Shown piece by piece: positions 9,422-20,302 of a stretch of 64,000 bases of DNA (within the stretch, counting starts at the first letter, position 1; every line of letters starts with the position of its first letter). Both the position numbers and the translations under genes were made by a program. Under the pieces are notes generated by a model. That model saw only the letters and a list, made by a program, of their open reading frames with translations, had not been told where the DNA came from and made no database searches. The DNA is taken from NCBI RefSeq assembly GCF_003369915.1, contig NW_022881614.1:32757474-32821473 (forward strand). The letters run 5' to 3'. The stretch comes from Drosophila miranda (Eukaryota; Arthropoda; Insecta; Diptera; Drosophilidae).

Positions 9422-10567
9422 CGAGGGGGAACGTTGTGAGTTGCTGCGGACACCGCAACTCTACAGTTATACCCGATACTAATTCAGTATGGCTTTCCTC
9501 CGGCAGACGCTGCTAATATTAAACGACACGACAAAGAGTGCGTGCGAGAGAGACAGAAAATCAGTCTGAGCGTGACGTCGGGCGCTGCGTAGCCAGTGCA
9601 AATTGATTTGTTCCGTTTGGCTATAAAAATTATCTGATCTGGTCCAGATTCAGCAATCTGATAGATATGGTCGTTATCTATGATTCTGCGTTTTTAGTTT
9701 TCTCGAACGTACAATATTGTGGATGCAACAGATTTTCGTCCTTTGTGTGGGCGGAAAGGGGTGGGGCGAAATTTTGAGATACACGTTTTATAGTAAGATC
9801 TAACAGAAGTGCGGATACCAAATTTGGTTACTCTAGCCTTAATAGTCTCTGAGATTTTTGAATATCCCCAGATTTTCGTCCTTTGCGGGAGCGGAAGGGT
9901 GTGTGGCGAAATTTTGAAACAAACTCGTCTCGGTCCGATATATTAGGAGTGTGGATACCAAATTTGGTTGCTCTAGCTTTTATAGTCTCTGAGATCTAGG
10001 CGCTAATGTTTTGCTCTAAGCAAAGCCGCCTATGCTACGTGTGTGTTAGAGAGAGACAGGGCGAGAAAAAATGAAATTGTTTTCTTGATGCTGGCTATAA
10101 TAATGATACGATCCAATTCAGATTCCGCAGTCTTAAAGATATGGTCATTCTCTACGATTCTGCGTTTTTGGCTTTATCATATCTTTAAAATTGTGGATGC
10201 CACAGATTTTCGTCTTTTGTGGGGGCGGAAGTGGGCGGGGCGAAGTTTTGAAATATTTTTGTAGCAGTGACATATCACAGAAGTCTGGATCCAAAACATC
10301 GTTGCTCTAGCTCTTATAGTCTTTGAGCACTAGGCGCTGAAGGGGACGGACAGACGGACGGACGGACAGACGGACGGACGGACAGACGGACAGACGGACA
10401 GACGGACAGACAGACAGACAGACAGGGCCCAATCGACTCGGCTATTGATGCTGATCAAGAATATATATACTTTATGGGGACGGAAACGATTCCTTCTGGA
10501 CGTTAAACACATCCACTTTTACCACAAATCTAATATACCCCAATACTCATTTTGAGTATCGGGTATA
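9422..10567 (+). mobile_element. ISY/DINE-like Helentron, copy B
   Basis: It has the same ends as copy A (CGAGGGGGAACG start, AGTATCGGGTATA end) and an expanded GACGGACAG/GACAGACG minisatellite at about 10345-10425. Its central part (GGCGCTAATGTTTTGCTC region near 9997) matches copy F rather than copies A, C, D and E, so at least two subfamilies coexist. It is followed by the leader of the capsid gene. Confidence 0.85.
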
Positions 10568-10696
10568 AAAAGAGAAGGTCTAGGAAAAAACTATCTCATT
10601 TATCATCTAAAGAAGGAAGCAAACATACGCAGTCGAGACCCAAAAAAAAAAAATCAACAAAGAAAATACTATAAGAGACATTTTTTCTAAATCAAA

Positions 10697-13019
10697 ATGA
10701 CCACCCATATTGAATGTATGAAAAGCGAATTGGATCTCTTTGAGCCCCATCCTACACAAAGCTCTATTCTGAGAAGAGAAGAAGTTTCATATAATACCCC
10801 AATACTCATAGCTTCGTTGGACAGTGCTTCTTCAATTGAATTCGTTTGCTTAGGAAATGGGGAAACATATCGAGACCTATCAAGTGTTTACTTAAGACTT
10901 GTTGTGCAACTTAGAAAAAGTGATAATACCAACATTGAAGGAAACGATGTTGGAGTAGTGAATAATATTTTGCATTCAATGTTTAGAAGTTCGTCCGTAT
11001 ATTTAAATAATATTTTGGTTTCTCAGAGTGATAATAACTATCATTATAGATCGTATTTGCAAACGATTTTAAACTATGGTAGTGATGCCAGTGAAAGTCA
11101 CTTAGCCACTCAAGGTTATTATCCTAATTCTGGTTAATTAATATCTGGTAGATACGTTAACACCGATGGATCCATTATGCTCAAAAATATTTTTCAAAAC
11201 AGTAATAAGGTTGAACTATTCGGAAAAGTTCATGGAGATATATTTAATCAACCAAAACTGCTTATAAATAATGTAGATTTGAGGATTACTTTTAACATTG
11301 AAAAAACAGCATTTTATTTAATGGAATCTGAAACTGAATCAAATCTTAAAATATTGGAGGCCCAACTATTCATGAACCACATAACTATTAATCCGAGCAT
11401 TTTATTGGCTCATCATCATGTTTTACAAACTAAACGAGGGGGAACGTTGTGAGTTGCTGCGGACACCGCAACTCTACAGTTATACCCGATACTTAGTCAG
11501 TATGCTCTCCTCCGGCAGACGCCGCTAATATTAAACGACACGACAAAGAGTGCGTGCGAGAGAGACAGAAAATCAGTCTGAGCGTGACGTCGGGCGCTGC
11601 GTAGCCAGTGCAAATTGATTTGTTCCGTTTGGCTATAAAAATTATCTGATCTGGTCCAGATTCAGCAATCTGATAGATATGGTCGTTATCTATGATTCTG
11701 CGTTTTTAGTTTTCTCGAATGTGCAATATTGGGGGCGGAAGAGGGTGGGGCGAAATTCTGAGATATACGTTTTATAGTGAGATCTAACAGAAGTGCGGAT
11801 ACCAAATTTGGTTACTCTAGCCTTAATAGTCTCTGAGATTTGTGGATGCCCCAGATTTTCGTCCTTTGCGGGGGCGAAAGGGGGTGTGGCGAAATTTGGA
11901 CACGAAACGGTCAAGGTCCGATATCACAGGAGTGTGGATACTAAATTTGGTTGCTCTGGCTCTTATAGGTTCATGTTAGAGAGAGACAGAGCGAGAAAGA
12001 ATGAAATTGTTTTCTTGATTCTGGCTATAATAATTATACGATCTGGTTGAGATCTTCCATTTTAAAACATATAGTCATCCTCTACGATTCTGCGTTTTTG
12101 GTTTTATCGTATCTTTAAAAATGTGGATGCCACAGATTTTCGTCCTTTGTGGGGGCGAAGTTTTGAAATATTTTTGTAGCAGTGACATATCACAGAAGTC
12201 TGGATACAAAACATCGTTGCTCTAGCTCTTATAGTCTTTGAGCACTAGGCGCTGAAGGGGACGGACAGACGGACGGACGGACAGACGGACAGACGGACAG
12301 ACAGACATGGCTCAATCGACTCGGCTATTGATGCTGATCAAGAATATATATACTTTATGGGGTCGGAAACGATTCCTTCTGGACGTTACACACATCCACT
12401 TTTACCACAAATCTAATATACCCCAATACTCATTTTGAGTATCGGGTATAATAAAAATGCCATTTATCCATACAGCAAAGTTCAAGTAAAATTATTTACA
12501 ATATATCCAGGAAATAATACATTATCAATTGACAATGCAGTTATTGGACAGCTTCCCAATTTTTTGGCTTTTTGCATGGTAAAAAACAAATCATATTCTG
12601 GAAATCGGGCATTAAACCCCTTCCATTTTGATCATTTTAAAATTCAAGGCTTTAATCTATTGGTTAATGGAGTACAAGTACCATCGCAGGCACTTGAGTT
12701 TGATTTCTCGAACTCTGAAAATGCTCAAAGCTCTAGAGGATATAATATGCTATTCAGATCAAGTGGAATAAAACATTATGATCGAGGCTTACAAATTACA
12801 AAGGAAATGTTTGATAAAAATAGTTTTATATTAGCATTTGACCTAACTGCAGACCATCACAATTCAACTGTATGCTCAAATTTAATATCACAAGGAGCCA
12901 TCCGAATTGAAGGACGATTTTCGGAGCCTCTTACAGAAGCAGTTACTTGTCTGGTATACTGTGAATATGACTCAATGATTGATATTGATAAACATAGAAA
13001 TATTCGTGTTCTATTGTAA
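10697..13019 (+). pseudogene. Polinton major capsid protein, interrupted by a stop and by ISY
   Basis: The N-terminus (ELDLFEPHPTQSSILRRE) is that of the double-jelly-roll hexon-like capsid proteins of Polintons. The frame continues to an in-frame TAA at 11135-11137, resumes (VELFGKVHGDIFNQPKLLIN) up to 11434, is cut by ISY copy C (11435-12450), and resumes at about 12456 (NAIYPYSKVQVKLFTIYPGN) to the natural end at 13017-13019. The C-terminal part (FSEPLTEAVTCLVYCEYDS) is also family-typical. Without the stop and insertion the total would be about 590 residues, the usual size. The protease gene starts 3 bp after it. Confidence 0.88.
11435..12450 (+). mobile_element. ISY/DINE-like Helentron, copy C (inside capsid gene)
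   Basis: It has the family ends. It is shorter than A and B because of internal deletions (for example in the first GGGGGCGGAAG block) and a shorter minisatellite ending in GACATGGCTCAATCG. It inserts after the capsid residues VLQTK. Its twin is copy D at 16175. Confidence 0.87.
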
Positions 13020-13021
13020 AA

Positions 13022-13479
13022 ATGAATACATTGCAAATCGATAAGTTGCTTTCCAAGCATTCAAAAACAAAAACAATTTTTAAAGGAGTTTATCCCTCTG
13101 ATCAGCTGCCTCAAGTAATTTCGAAATATCCTGCTTTAATAATAGCAAACACAGATTCTTCAAGCCATTCAGGAACTCATTGGGTTTTTTTTACTTTGAA
13201 AACAAATATTTAACCGAATTTTTTGATTCATATGGTCAATATCCTCAAAATAAAGAATTTTTTAAAATATTAAGGAAAAATTCAATAAAGTTTACATTTA
13301 ATAATCAACCACTGCAAGGTTATTTTTCAAATACATGCGGTCATTACTGTATCCTATATGGAATATTTAAAAGCAGCAAAAAAACAATAAATTGTTTTTT
13401 AAATCAATTTAAGAAAAATGATTTTAACTATAATGATAAGTTAATAATACAAATGTTTAAGAAAATTCGTTTAAAATAA
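13022..13479 (+). pseudogene. Adenain-like maturation protease, one frameshift (copy 1)
   Basis: This is a cysteine protease of the adenovirus type that processes virion proteins. The frame starts at 13022 and carries the catalytic His in GTHW. It then loses frame in a run of eight T residues at 13185-13192. In the next frame follow DSYG (the acidic catalytic position) and NTCGHYC (catalytic Cys in the C-G-x-x-C pattern), up to a stop at 13477-13479. Total length would be about 150 residues. The same frameshift occurs in copy 2, so it predates the 4.74-kb duplication, unless it marks a homopolymer sequencing error. Confidence 0.85.
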
Positions 13480-13512
13480 AACACAATATTATTTCAGAGA
13501 CATTTAAGATGT

Positions 13513-13812
13513 TTATTGAATTTTTGAGCTGGGATACATTCTTTTATTTAAGTTATAGTACTTTAACATTAGGTCTATAGCTTCTGCTTTCTTATTTGGT
13601 AGGGTATGACACAGGCATGTGTCAGGTCCGTCCGTTGCATCGTCATCACTCCAGGGGCATAGCTTATAATGAAAGCCAAACTTGGAGTACTGAAGCTCCT
13701 TTTCCTCCAGATCTTCCAAAATGCTCATCAAATTTTCAAGAATTTGTACGTGCTCCTCGAAGATCATCTCCTCGAATTGCATTAAAAAAAGTTTTATTTG
13801 TTTGGCATGCAT
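13513..13812 (-). CDS. Polinton accessory protein with Cys/His cluster (copy 1)
   Basis: This minus-strand frame of 99 residues converges on the protease gene, its stop lying 34 bp from the protease stop. The N-terminal half is acidic and helical (QFEEMIFEEHVQILENLMSI). The middle contains a short cluster C-PWSDDDATDGPDT-C-L-C-H that could bind metal. A good core promoter lies just upstream. It is identical in the second copy. I do not recognise the family; its position among accessory genes suggests a non-structural role. Confidence 0.6.
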   Translation of the reverse strand: MHAKQIKLFLMQFEEMIFEEHVQILENLMSILEDLEEKELQYSKFGFHYKLCPWSDDDATDGPDTCLCHTLPNKKAEAIDLMLKYYNLNKRMYPSSKIQ

Positions 13813-13837
13813 CTTGCAGCTGACTTCTTGAATCTAT

Positions 13838-13872
13838 TACTGATAATGTTTCAAAGAGCAGGACTCTTTATA
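13838..13872 (-). promoter_or_regulatory. Core promoter of the minus-strand accessory gene
   Basis: On the minus strand a TATAAA box (13867-13872) precedes an initiator-like TCAGTA (13838-13843) at the canonical distance. The ATG is at 13812. The same sequence occurs at 18578-18612. Confidence 0.55.
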
Positions 13873-14059
13873 TCCACGTCTTTGCTCTGTTTCCCTTATA
13901 TTTTTCTTTACCCATGTATTGGAAATGATAAGTACTATATCTAGCCATCTCTTTTTTACATATGTACATATGTATATTCTTAACCTTTTTCTTTATTTTT
14001 GTCTTTACATGTATAGTTGTCTCTTCTTCTCTTACATATATATAATGGGAACTCTTTAT

Positions 14060-14379
14060 TTACTCTTTACATATAAATTGGAAATGGGCAGTGCTATATC
14101 TATTCATCTCTTTTCCTTTATATATAAGATGTGAGATTCCATGCTCCTTCAACATCTTAAAGGGTGTTTTTGTGGAAAATTTGGTCACATAACTTTTAGG
14201 TAAAAATATCCAAAGCGGTTCGTTGTCCTTATCAGTTAAATAAAGGACTACTTTATTTCCAAATGATGTTTTTTTGATTTTAAATCCATTGATCTTGTAC
14301 TCAAATCCTATGCACAGGTCTTCAACCTTGGTGTATCCAACCGCCTGCTTTGTCTCGTTAAGTAATTCTAGGAAAGCCT
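14060..14379 (-). CDS. Polinton accessory protein, possible spliced second exon (copy 1)
   Basis: Reading the minus strand from a CCTAG at about 14380, which could be a splice acceptor, the frame is open for about 105 residues (LLNETKQAVGYTKVEDLCIG, then KTSFGNKVVLYLTDKDNEPL, then FKMLKEHGISHLIYKGKEMN) to a stop at 14060-14062. There is no ATG near the start of the frame, so either the first exon lies upstream or the gene is truncated. In copy 2 one extra T shifts this frame. The protein looks soluble; function is unknown. Confidence 0.45.
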
Positions 14380-15207
14380 AGGTATAGAGATTTAAATATT
14401 CTTACATACCATTATAGTAATAGAAACTATTCAACCTACTAACGATTTTATACTAAATTATTTAAAAGATTGCATGATCTTTTATACTCTCATTAATTCA
14501 ATTTTATACAAATGTGATTGGTAGTTGAGTGATAATAAGTAAATGGTTTTAAAGCTGTAATGGCCAGATGTCTTAAGTCTGATTGGTGGTTGAGTAATAA
14601 GGGATGAACTATGGATACACTACTGTATATTGGTTCAAATATTATATTTACATTTTTGGTCTTATATAACAGTCAACATGAAAAAATTATAAAACAGAAC
14701 AAAATGCATAGAATTTTTGTTTATATGCTGATCACTTCCTATATAAGAACAGTAAGTTACTGAGATAGGTTAGTTCACTTTTACTTCGAAATGAGGACAT
14801 TTCATTGTGAGTTGTGCTATTTAAAAACATCTTTTAGTTCCCGCAATAAATCTTCAAAAATGAAATAATCTGTGCGTTTTTAAATATAAATACCTTTACA
14901 TAAATTTACCAACTAAGTATAATATGATGTAAAAATGACTCAATAAATTCATTCAAAAGCATCAGTATTCTACCTGAAATCCACTTATTCTTTTTGTGTA
15001 ATCCTCACTTGGAAGAAACCTGTTTCAAACGAATCCTATGATTCTCTTGTAATAAGAGGAAGTGAAATTCAACCAATCAAAATTAAAACAGCAAACATTT
15101 AAAATAAATAGTGGTTAAATGTGTTATATTTATTATATACATATGTATATATTATTTTTTGAAAAATACATAAAATATTCTTATTATATAAATATGTATT
15201 CGTATTA

Positions 15208-15561
15208 TTAAAATTTCGCCTCAGCTAATTTTACCGCAGCAATTAAGTCATCATCATCTTCATCCCGAAGTAGTTCCTGGAGTTGAGATCTTTTATCATC
15301 ATCCTGATTATCTACTAAATCGAAAATGTTGTCATCATCCGGGAAAATGTATGATGGATTATCATTATTAGGCGTTGCATTCCTTGGGTCATCGTCGTCA
15401 TCATCCCATTTAATGTCACTTAACCAGGTCAAGTTGCTCTTGAGATAGGTTTGGGTCTTAATCCCAAAAATCAAGGACAGGTCTACGGAGTTTGGCTGAG
15501 AGTCCAGATTTATGGTTGATTCCGGTTGGGAATCGATAAAAATGATTTCGAGGTCATCCAT
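15208..15561 (-). CDS. Small acidic Polinton accessory protein (copy 1)
   Basis: This minus-strand frame of 117 residues is extremely acidic, with runs such as WDDDDDDPRN, PDDDN and RDEDDDDLIAA. It begins 52 bp downstream of a TATATAA box (15614-15620). It has no Cys, no membrane segment and no known catalytic motif. Such a protein could act as a DNA-mimic, histone-binding or transcription-interfering factor, but that is speculation from charge alone. It is identical in copy 2 at 19949-20302. Confidence 0.55.
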   Translation of the reverse strand: MDDLEIIFIDSQPESTINLDSQPNSVDLSLIFGIKTQTYLKSNLTWLSDIKWDDDDDDPRNATPNNDNPSYIFPDDDNIFDLVDNQDDDKRSQLQELLRDEDDDDLIAAVKLAEAKF

Positions 15562-15613
15562 CGTTGTTGAAAGATTACTAGTTTATGTACTAGCTGTTAG
15601 CTGTGAGTAGTTA

Positions 15614-15620
15614 TTATATA
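15614..15620 (-). promoter_or_regulatory. TATA box of the acidic accessory gene
   Basis: TATATAA on the minus strand, about 53 bp before the ATG at 15561. It is repeated at 20355-20361 before the second copy. Confidence 0.45.
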
Positions 15621-15921
15621 GGCACTTTGCTATGGGACAGTGTTAGGTACACAAAGGAGGAATATAAATTATAGAGAAAGTATAAAGGTTCAAGGGCATC
15701 GAAACCTTTTTTCAGGAAACACTTAAAAAATACGTCTAAACTATCACATTAGATTCATTGCAAAGGGATGACCTACCTGTTTGAGGGTTGTTTGAATCGC
15801 AACACGGGACCAATCGTAAAAACAGGTTCATTGACAGTAAGAGGGAGGAGAGAGAATATAAATGAGTGAAGGATCGATTTGAGAGGATTTTACATGGTTG
15901 AGAAGGAGGATTGAGATCGAT

Positions 15922-17759
15922 CAAAAATATTTTTCAAAACAGTAATAAGGTTGAACTATTCGGAAAAGTTCATGGAGATATATTTAATCAACCAAAACTG
16001 CTTATAAATAATGTAGATTTGAGGATTACTTTTAACATTGAAAAAACAGCATTTTATTTAATGGAATCTGAAACTGAATCAAATCTTAAAATATTGGAGG
16101 CCCAACTATTCATGAACCACATAACTATTAATCCGAGCATTTTATTGGCTCATCATCATGTTTTACAAACTAAACGAGGGGGAACGTTGTGAGTTGCTGC
16201 GGACACCGCAACTCTACAGTTATACCCGATACTTAGTCAGTATGCTCTCCTCCGGCAGACGCCGCTAATATTAAACGACACGACAAAGAGTGCGTGCGAG
16301 AGAGACAGAAAATCAGTCTGAGCGTGACGTCGGGCGCTGCGTAGCCAGTGCAAATTGATTTGTTCCGTTTGGCTATAAAAATTATCTGATCTGGTCCAGA
16401 TTCAGCAATCTGATAGATATGGTCGTTATCTATGATTCTGCGTTTTTAGTTTTCTCGAATGTGCAATATTGGGGGCGGAAGAGGGTGGGGCGAAATTCTG
16501 AGATATACGTTTTATAGTGAGATCTAACAGAAGTGCGGATACCAAATTTGGTTACTCTAGCCTTAATAGTCTCTGAGATTTGTGGATGCCCCAGATTTTC
16601 GTCCTTTGCGGGGGCGAAAGGGGGTGTGGCGAAATTTGGACACGAAACGGTCAAGGTCCGATATCACAGGAGTGTGGATACTAAATTTGGTTGCTCTGGC
16701 TCTTATAGGTTCATGTTAGAGAGAGACAGAGCGAGAAAGAATGAAATTGTTTTCTTGATTCTGGCTATAATAATTATACGATCTGGTTGAGATCTTCCAT
16801 TTTAAAACATATAGTCATCCTCTACGATTCTGCGTTTTTGGTTTTATCGTATCTTTAAAAATGTGGATGCCACAGATTTTCGTCCTTTGTGGGGGCGAAG
16901 TTTTGAAATATTTTTGTAGCAGTGACATATCACAGAAGTCTGGATACAAAACATCGTTGCTCTAGCTCTTATAGTCTTTGAGCACTAGGCGCTGAAGGGG
17001 ACGGACAGACGGACGGACGGACAGACGGACAGACGGACAGACAGACATGGCTCAATCGACTCGGCTATTGATGCTGATCAAGAATATATATACTTTATGG
17101 GGTCGGAAACGATTCCTTCTGGACGTTACACACATCCACTTTTACCACAAATCTAATATACCCCAATACTCATTTTGAGTATCGGGTATAATAAAAATGC
17201 CATTTATCCATACAGCAAAGTTCAAGTAAAATTATTTACAATATATCCAGGAAATAATACATTATCAATTGACAATGCAGTTATTGGACAGCTTCCCAAT
17301 TTTTTGGCTTTTTGCATGGTAAAAAACAAATCATATTCTGGAAATCGGGCATTAAACCCCTTCCATTTTGATCATTTTAAAATTCAAGGCTTTAATCTAT
17401 TGGTTAATGGAGTACAAGTACCATCGCAGGCACTTGAGTTTGATTTCTCGAACTCTGAAAATGCTCAAAGCTCTAGAGGATATAATATGCTATTCAGATC
17501 AAGTGGAATAAAACATTATGATCGAGGCTTACAAATTACAAAGGAAATGTTTGATAAAAATAGTTTTATATTAGCATTTGACCTAACTGCAGACCATCAC
17601 AATTCAACTGTATGCTCAAATTTAATATCACAAGGAGCCATCCGAATTGAAGGACGATTTTCGGAGCCTCTTACAGAAGCAGTTACTTGTCTGGTATACT
17701 GTGAATATGACTCAATGATTGATATTGATAAACATAGAAATATTCGTGTTCTATTGTAA
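15922..17759 (+). pseudogene. Second partial capsid protein copy
   Basis: This repeats the capsid gene from KNIFQNSNKVELFGKVHGD onward, without the N-terminal third, and is cut by ISY copy D at 16175-17190. The C-terminal part, 17175-17759, is identical to 12435-13019. It cannot make a full capsid protein. Confidence 0.88.
16175..17190 (+). mobile_element. ISY/DINE-like Helentron, copy D
   Basis: This is a base-for-base duplicate of copy C as far as I can see. It arose by the 4.74-kb duplication and not by transposition. Confidence 0.87.
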
Positions 17760-17761
17760 AA

Positions 17762-18219
17762 ATGAATACATTGCAAATCGATAAGTTGCTTTCCAAGCAT
17801 TCAAAAACAAAAACAATTTTTAAAGGAGTTTATCCCTCTGATCAGCTGCCTCAAGTAATTTCGAAATATCCTGCTTTAATAATAGCAAACACAGATTCTT
17901 CAAGCCATTCAGGAACTCATTGGGTTTTTTTTACTTTGAAAACAAATATTTAACCGAATTTTTTGATTCATATGGTCAATATCCTCAAAATAAAGAATTT
18001 TTTAAAATATTAAGGAAAAATTCAATAAAGTTTACATTTAATAATCAACCACTGCAAGGTTATTTTTCAAATACATGCGGTCATTACTGTATCCTATATG
18101 GAATATTTAAAAGCAGCAAAAAAACAATAAATTGTTTTTTAAATCAATTTAAGAAAAATGATTTTAACTATAATGATAAGTTAATAATACAAATGTTTAA
18201 GAAAATTCGTTTAAAATAA
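17762..18219 (+). pseudogene. Adenain-like maturation protease, one frameshift (copy 2)
   Basis: It is identical to 13022-13479, including the frameshift in the T run between GTHW and DSYG. The catalytic His, acidic residue and Cys motifs are all present but split over two frames. Confidence 0.85.
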
Positions 18220-18252
18220 AACACAATATTATTTCAGAGACATTTAAGATGT

Positions 18253-18552
18253 TTATTGAATTTTTGAGCTGGGATACATTCTTTTATTTAAGTTATAGTA
18301 CTTTAACATTAGGTCTATAGCTTCTGCTTTCTTATTTGGTAGGGTATGACACAGGCATGTGTCAGGTCCGTCCGTTGCATCGTCATCACTCCAGGGGCAT
18401 AGCTTATAATGAAAGCCAAACTTGGAGTACTGAAGCTCCTTTTCCTCCAGATCTTCCAAAATGCTCATCAAATTTTCAAGAATTTGTACGTGCTCCTCGA
18501 AGATCATCTCCTCGAATTGCATTAAAAAAAGTTTTATTTGTTTGGCATGCAT
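18253..18552 (-). CDS. Polinton accessory protein with Cys/His cluster (copy 2)
   Basis: This is an identical duplicate of 13513-13812, with its own copy of the core promoter at 18578-18612. Confidence 0.6.
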   Translation of the reverse strand: MHAKQIKLFLMQFEEMIFEEHVQILENLMSILEDLEEKELQYSKFGFHYKLCPWSDDDATDGPDTCLCHTLPNKKAEAIDLMLKYYNLNKRMYPSSKIQ

Positions 18553-18799
18553 CTTGCAGCTGACTTCTTGAATCTATTACTGATAATGTTTCAAAGAGCA
18601 GGACTCTTTATATCCACGTCTTTGCTCTGTTTCCCTTATATTTTTCTTTACCCATGTATTGGAAATGATAAGTACTATATCTAGCCATCTCTTTTTTACA
18701 TATGTACATATGTATATTCTTAACCTTTTTCTTTATTTTTGTCTTTACATGTATAGTTGTCTCTTCTTCTCTTACATATATATAATGGGAACTCTTTAT

Positions 18800-19119
18800 T
18801 TACTCTTTACATATAAATTGGAAATGGGCAGTGCTATATCTATTCATCTCTTTTCCTTTATATATAAGATGTGAGATTCCATGCTCCTTCAACATCTTAA
18901 AGGGTGTTTTTGTGGAAAATTTGGTCACATAACTTTTAGGTAAAAATATCCAAAGCGGTTCGTTGTCCTTATCAGTTAAATAAAGGACTACTTTATTTCC
19001 AAATGATGTTTTTTTTGATTTTAAATCCATTGATCTTGTACTCAAATCCTATGCACAGGTCTTCAACCTTGGTGTATCCAACCGCCTGCTTTGTCTCGTT
19101 AAGTAATTCTAGGAAAGCC
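18800..19119 (-). pseudogene. Polinton accessory protein, +1 T frameshift (copy 2)
   Basis: This is the duplicate of 14060-14379. A run of eight T residues (seven in copy 1) shifts the frame before KTSFGNKVVLYLTDKDNEP. The downstream 70 residues remain readable in 18800-19045. Confidence 0.5.
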
Positions 19120-19948
19120 TAGGTATAGAGATTTAAATATTCTTACATACCATTATAGTAATAGAAACTATTCAACCTACTAACGATTTTATACTAAATT
19201 ATTTAAAAGATTGCATGATCTTTTATACTCTCATTAATTCAATTTTATACAAATGTGATTGGTAGTTGAGTGATAATAAGTAAATGGTTTTAAAGCTGTA
19301 ATGGCCAGATGTCTTAAGTCTGATTGGTGGTTGAGTAATAAGGGATGAACTATGGATACACTACTGTATATTGGTTCAAATATTATATTTACATTTTTGG
19401 TCTTATATAACAGTCAACATGAAAAAATTATAAAACAGAACAAAATGCATAGAATTTTTGTTTATATGCTGATCACTTCCTATATAAGAACAGTAAGTTA
19501 CTGAGATAGGTTAGTTCACTTTTACTTCGAAATGAGGACATTTCATTGTGAGTTGTGCTATTTAAAAACATCTTTTAGTTCCCGCAATAAATCTTCAAAA
19601 ATGAAATAATCTGTGCGTTTTTAAATATAAATACCTTTACATAAATTTACCAACTAAGTATAATATGATGTAAAAATGACTCAATAAATTCATTCAAAAG
19701 CATCAGTATTCTACCTGAAATCCACTTATTCTTTTTGTGTAATCCTCACTTGGAAGAAACCTGTTTCAAACGAATCCTATGATTCTCTTGTAATAAGAGG
19801 AAGTGAAATTCAACCAATCAAAATTAAAACAGCAAACATTTAAAATAAATAGTGGTTAAATGTGTTATATTTATTATATACATATGTATATATTATTTTT
19901 TGAAAAATACATAAAATATTCTTATTATATAAATATGTATTCGTATTA

Positions 19949-20302
19949 TTAAAATTTCGCCTCAGCTAATTTTACCGCAGCAATTAAGTCATCATCATCT
20001 TCATCCCGAAGTAGTTCCTGGAGTTGAGATCTTTTATCATCATCCTGATTATCTACTAAATCGAAAATGTTGTCATCATCCGGGAAAATGTATGATGGAT
20101 TATCATTATTAGGCGTTGCATTCCTTGGGTCATCGTCGTCATCATCCCATTTAATGTCACTTAACCAGGTCAAGTTGCTCTTGAGATAGGTTTGGGTCTT
20201 AATCCCAAAAATCAAGGACAGGTCTACGGAGTTTGGCTGAGAGTCCAGATTTATGGTTGATTCCGGTTGGGAATCGATAAAAATGATTTCGAGGTCATCC
20301 AT
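19949..20302 (-). CDS. Small acidic Polinton accessory protein (copy 2)
   Basis: It is identical to 15208-15561, a 117-residue Asp-rich protein of unknown function. Confidence 0.55.
   Translation of the reverse strand: MDDLEIIFIDSQPESTINLDSQPNSVDLSLIFGIKTQTYLKSNLTWLSDIKWDDDDDDPRNATPNNDNPSYIFPDDDNIFDLVDNQDDDKRSQLQELLRDEDDDDLIAAVKLAEAKF

Larger units (their letters stand above)
11181..15921 (+). repeat. First unit of a 4.74-kb tandem duplication
   Basis: This unit is repeated at 15922-20661. It covers the second part of the capsid gene, ISY C, the protease, and three minus-strand accessory genes. The only difference I noticed over 4.74 kb is one extra T in a T run (seven at about 14270, eight at about 19010). 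The junction reads GAGATCGA|TCAAAAAT, with no obvious long homology at the breakpoint. Confidence 0.95.
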
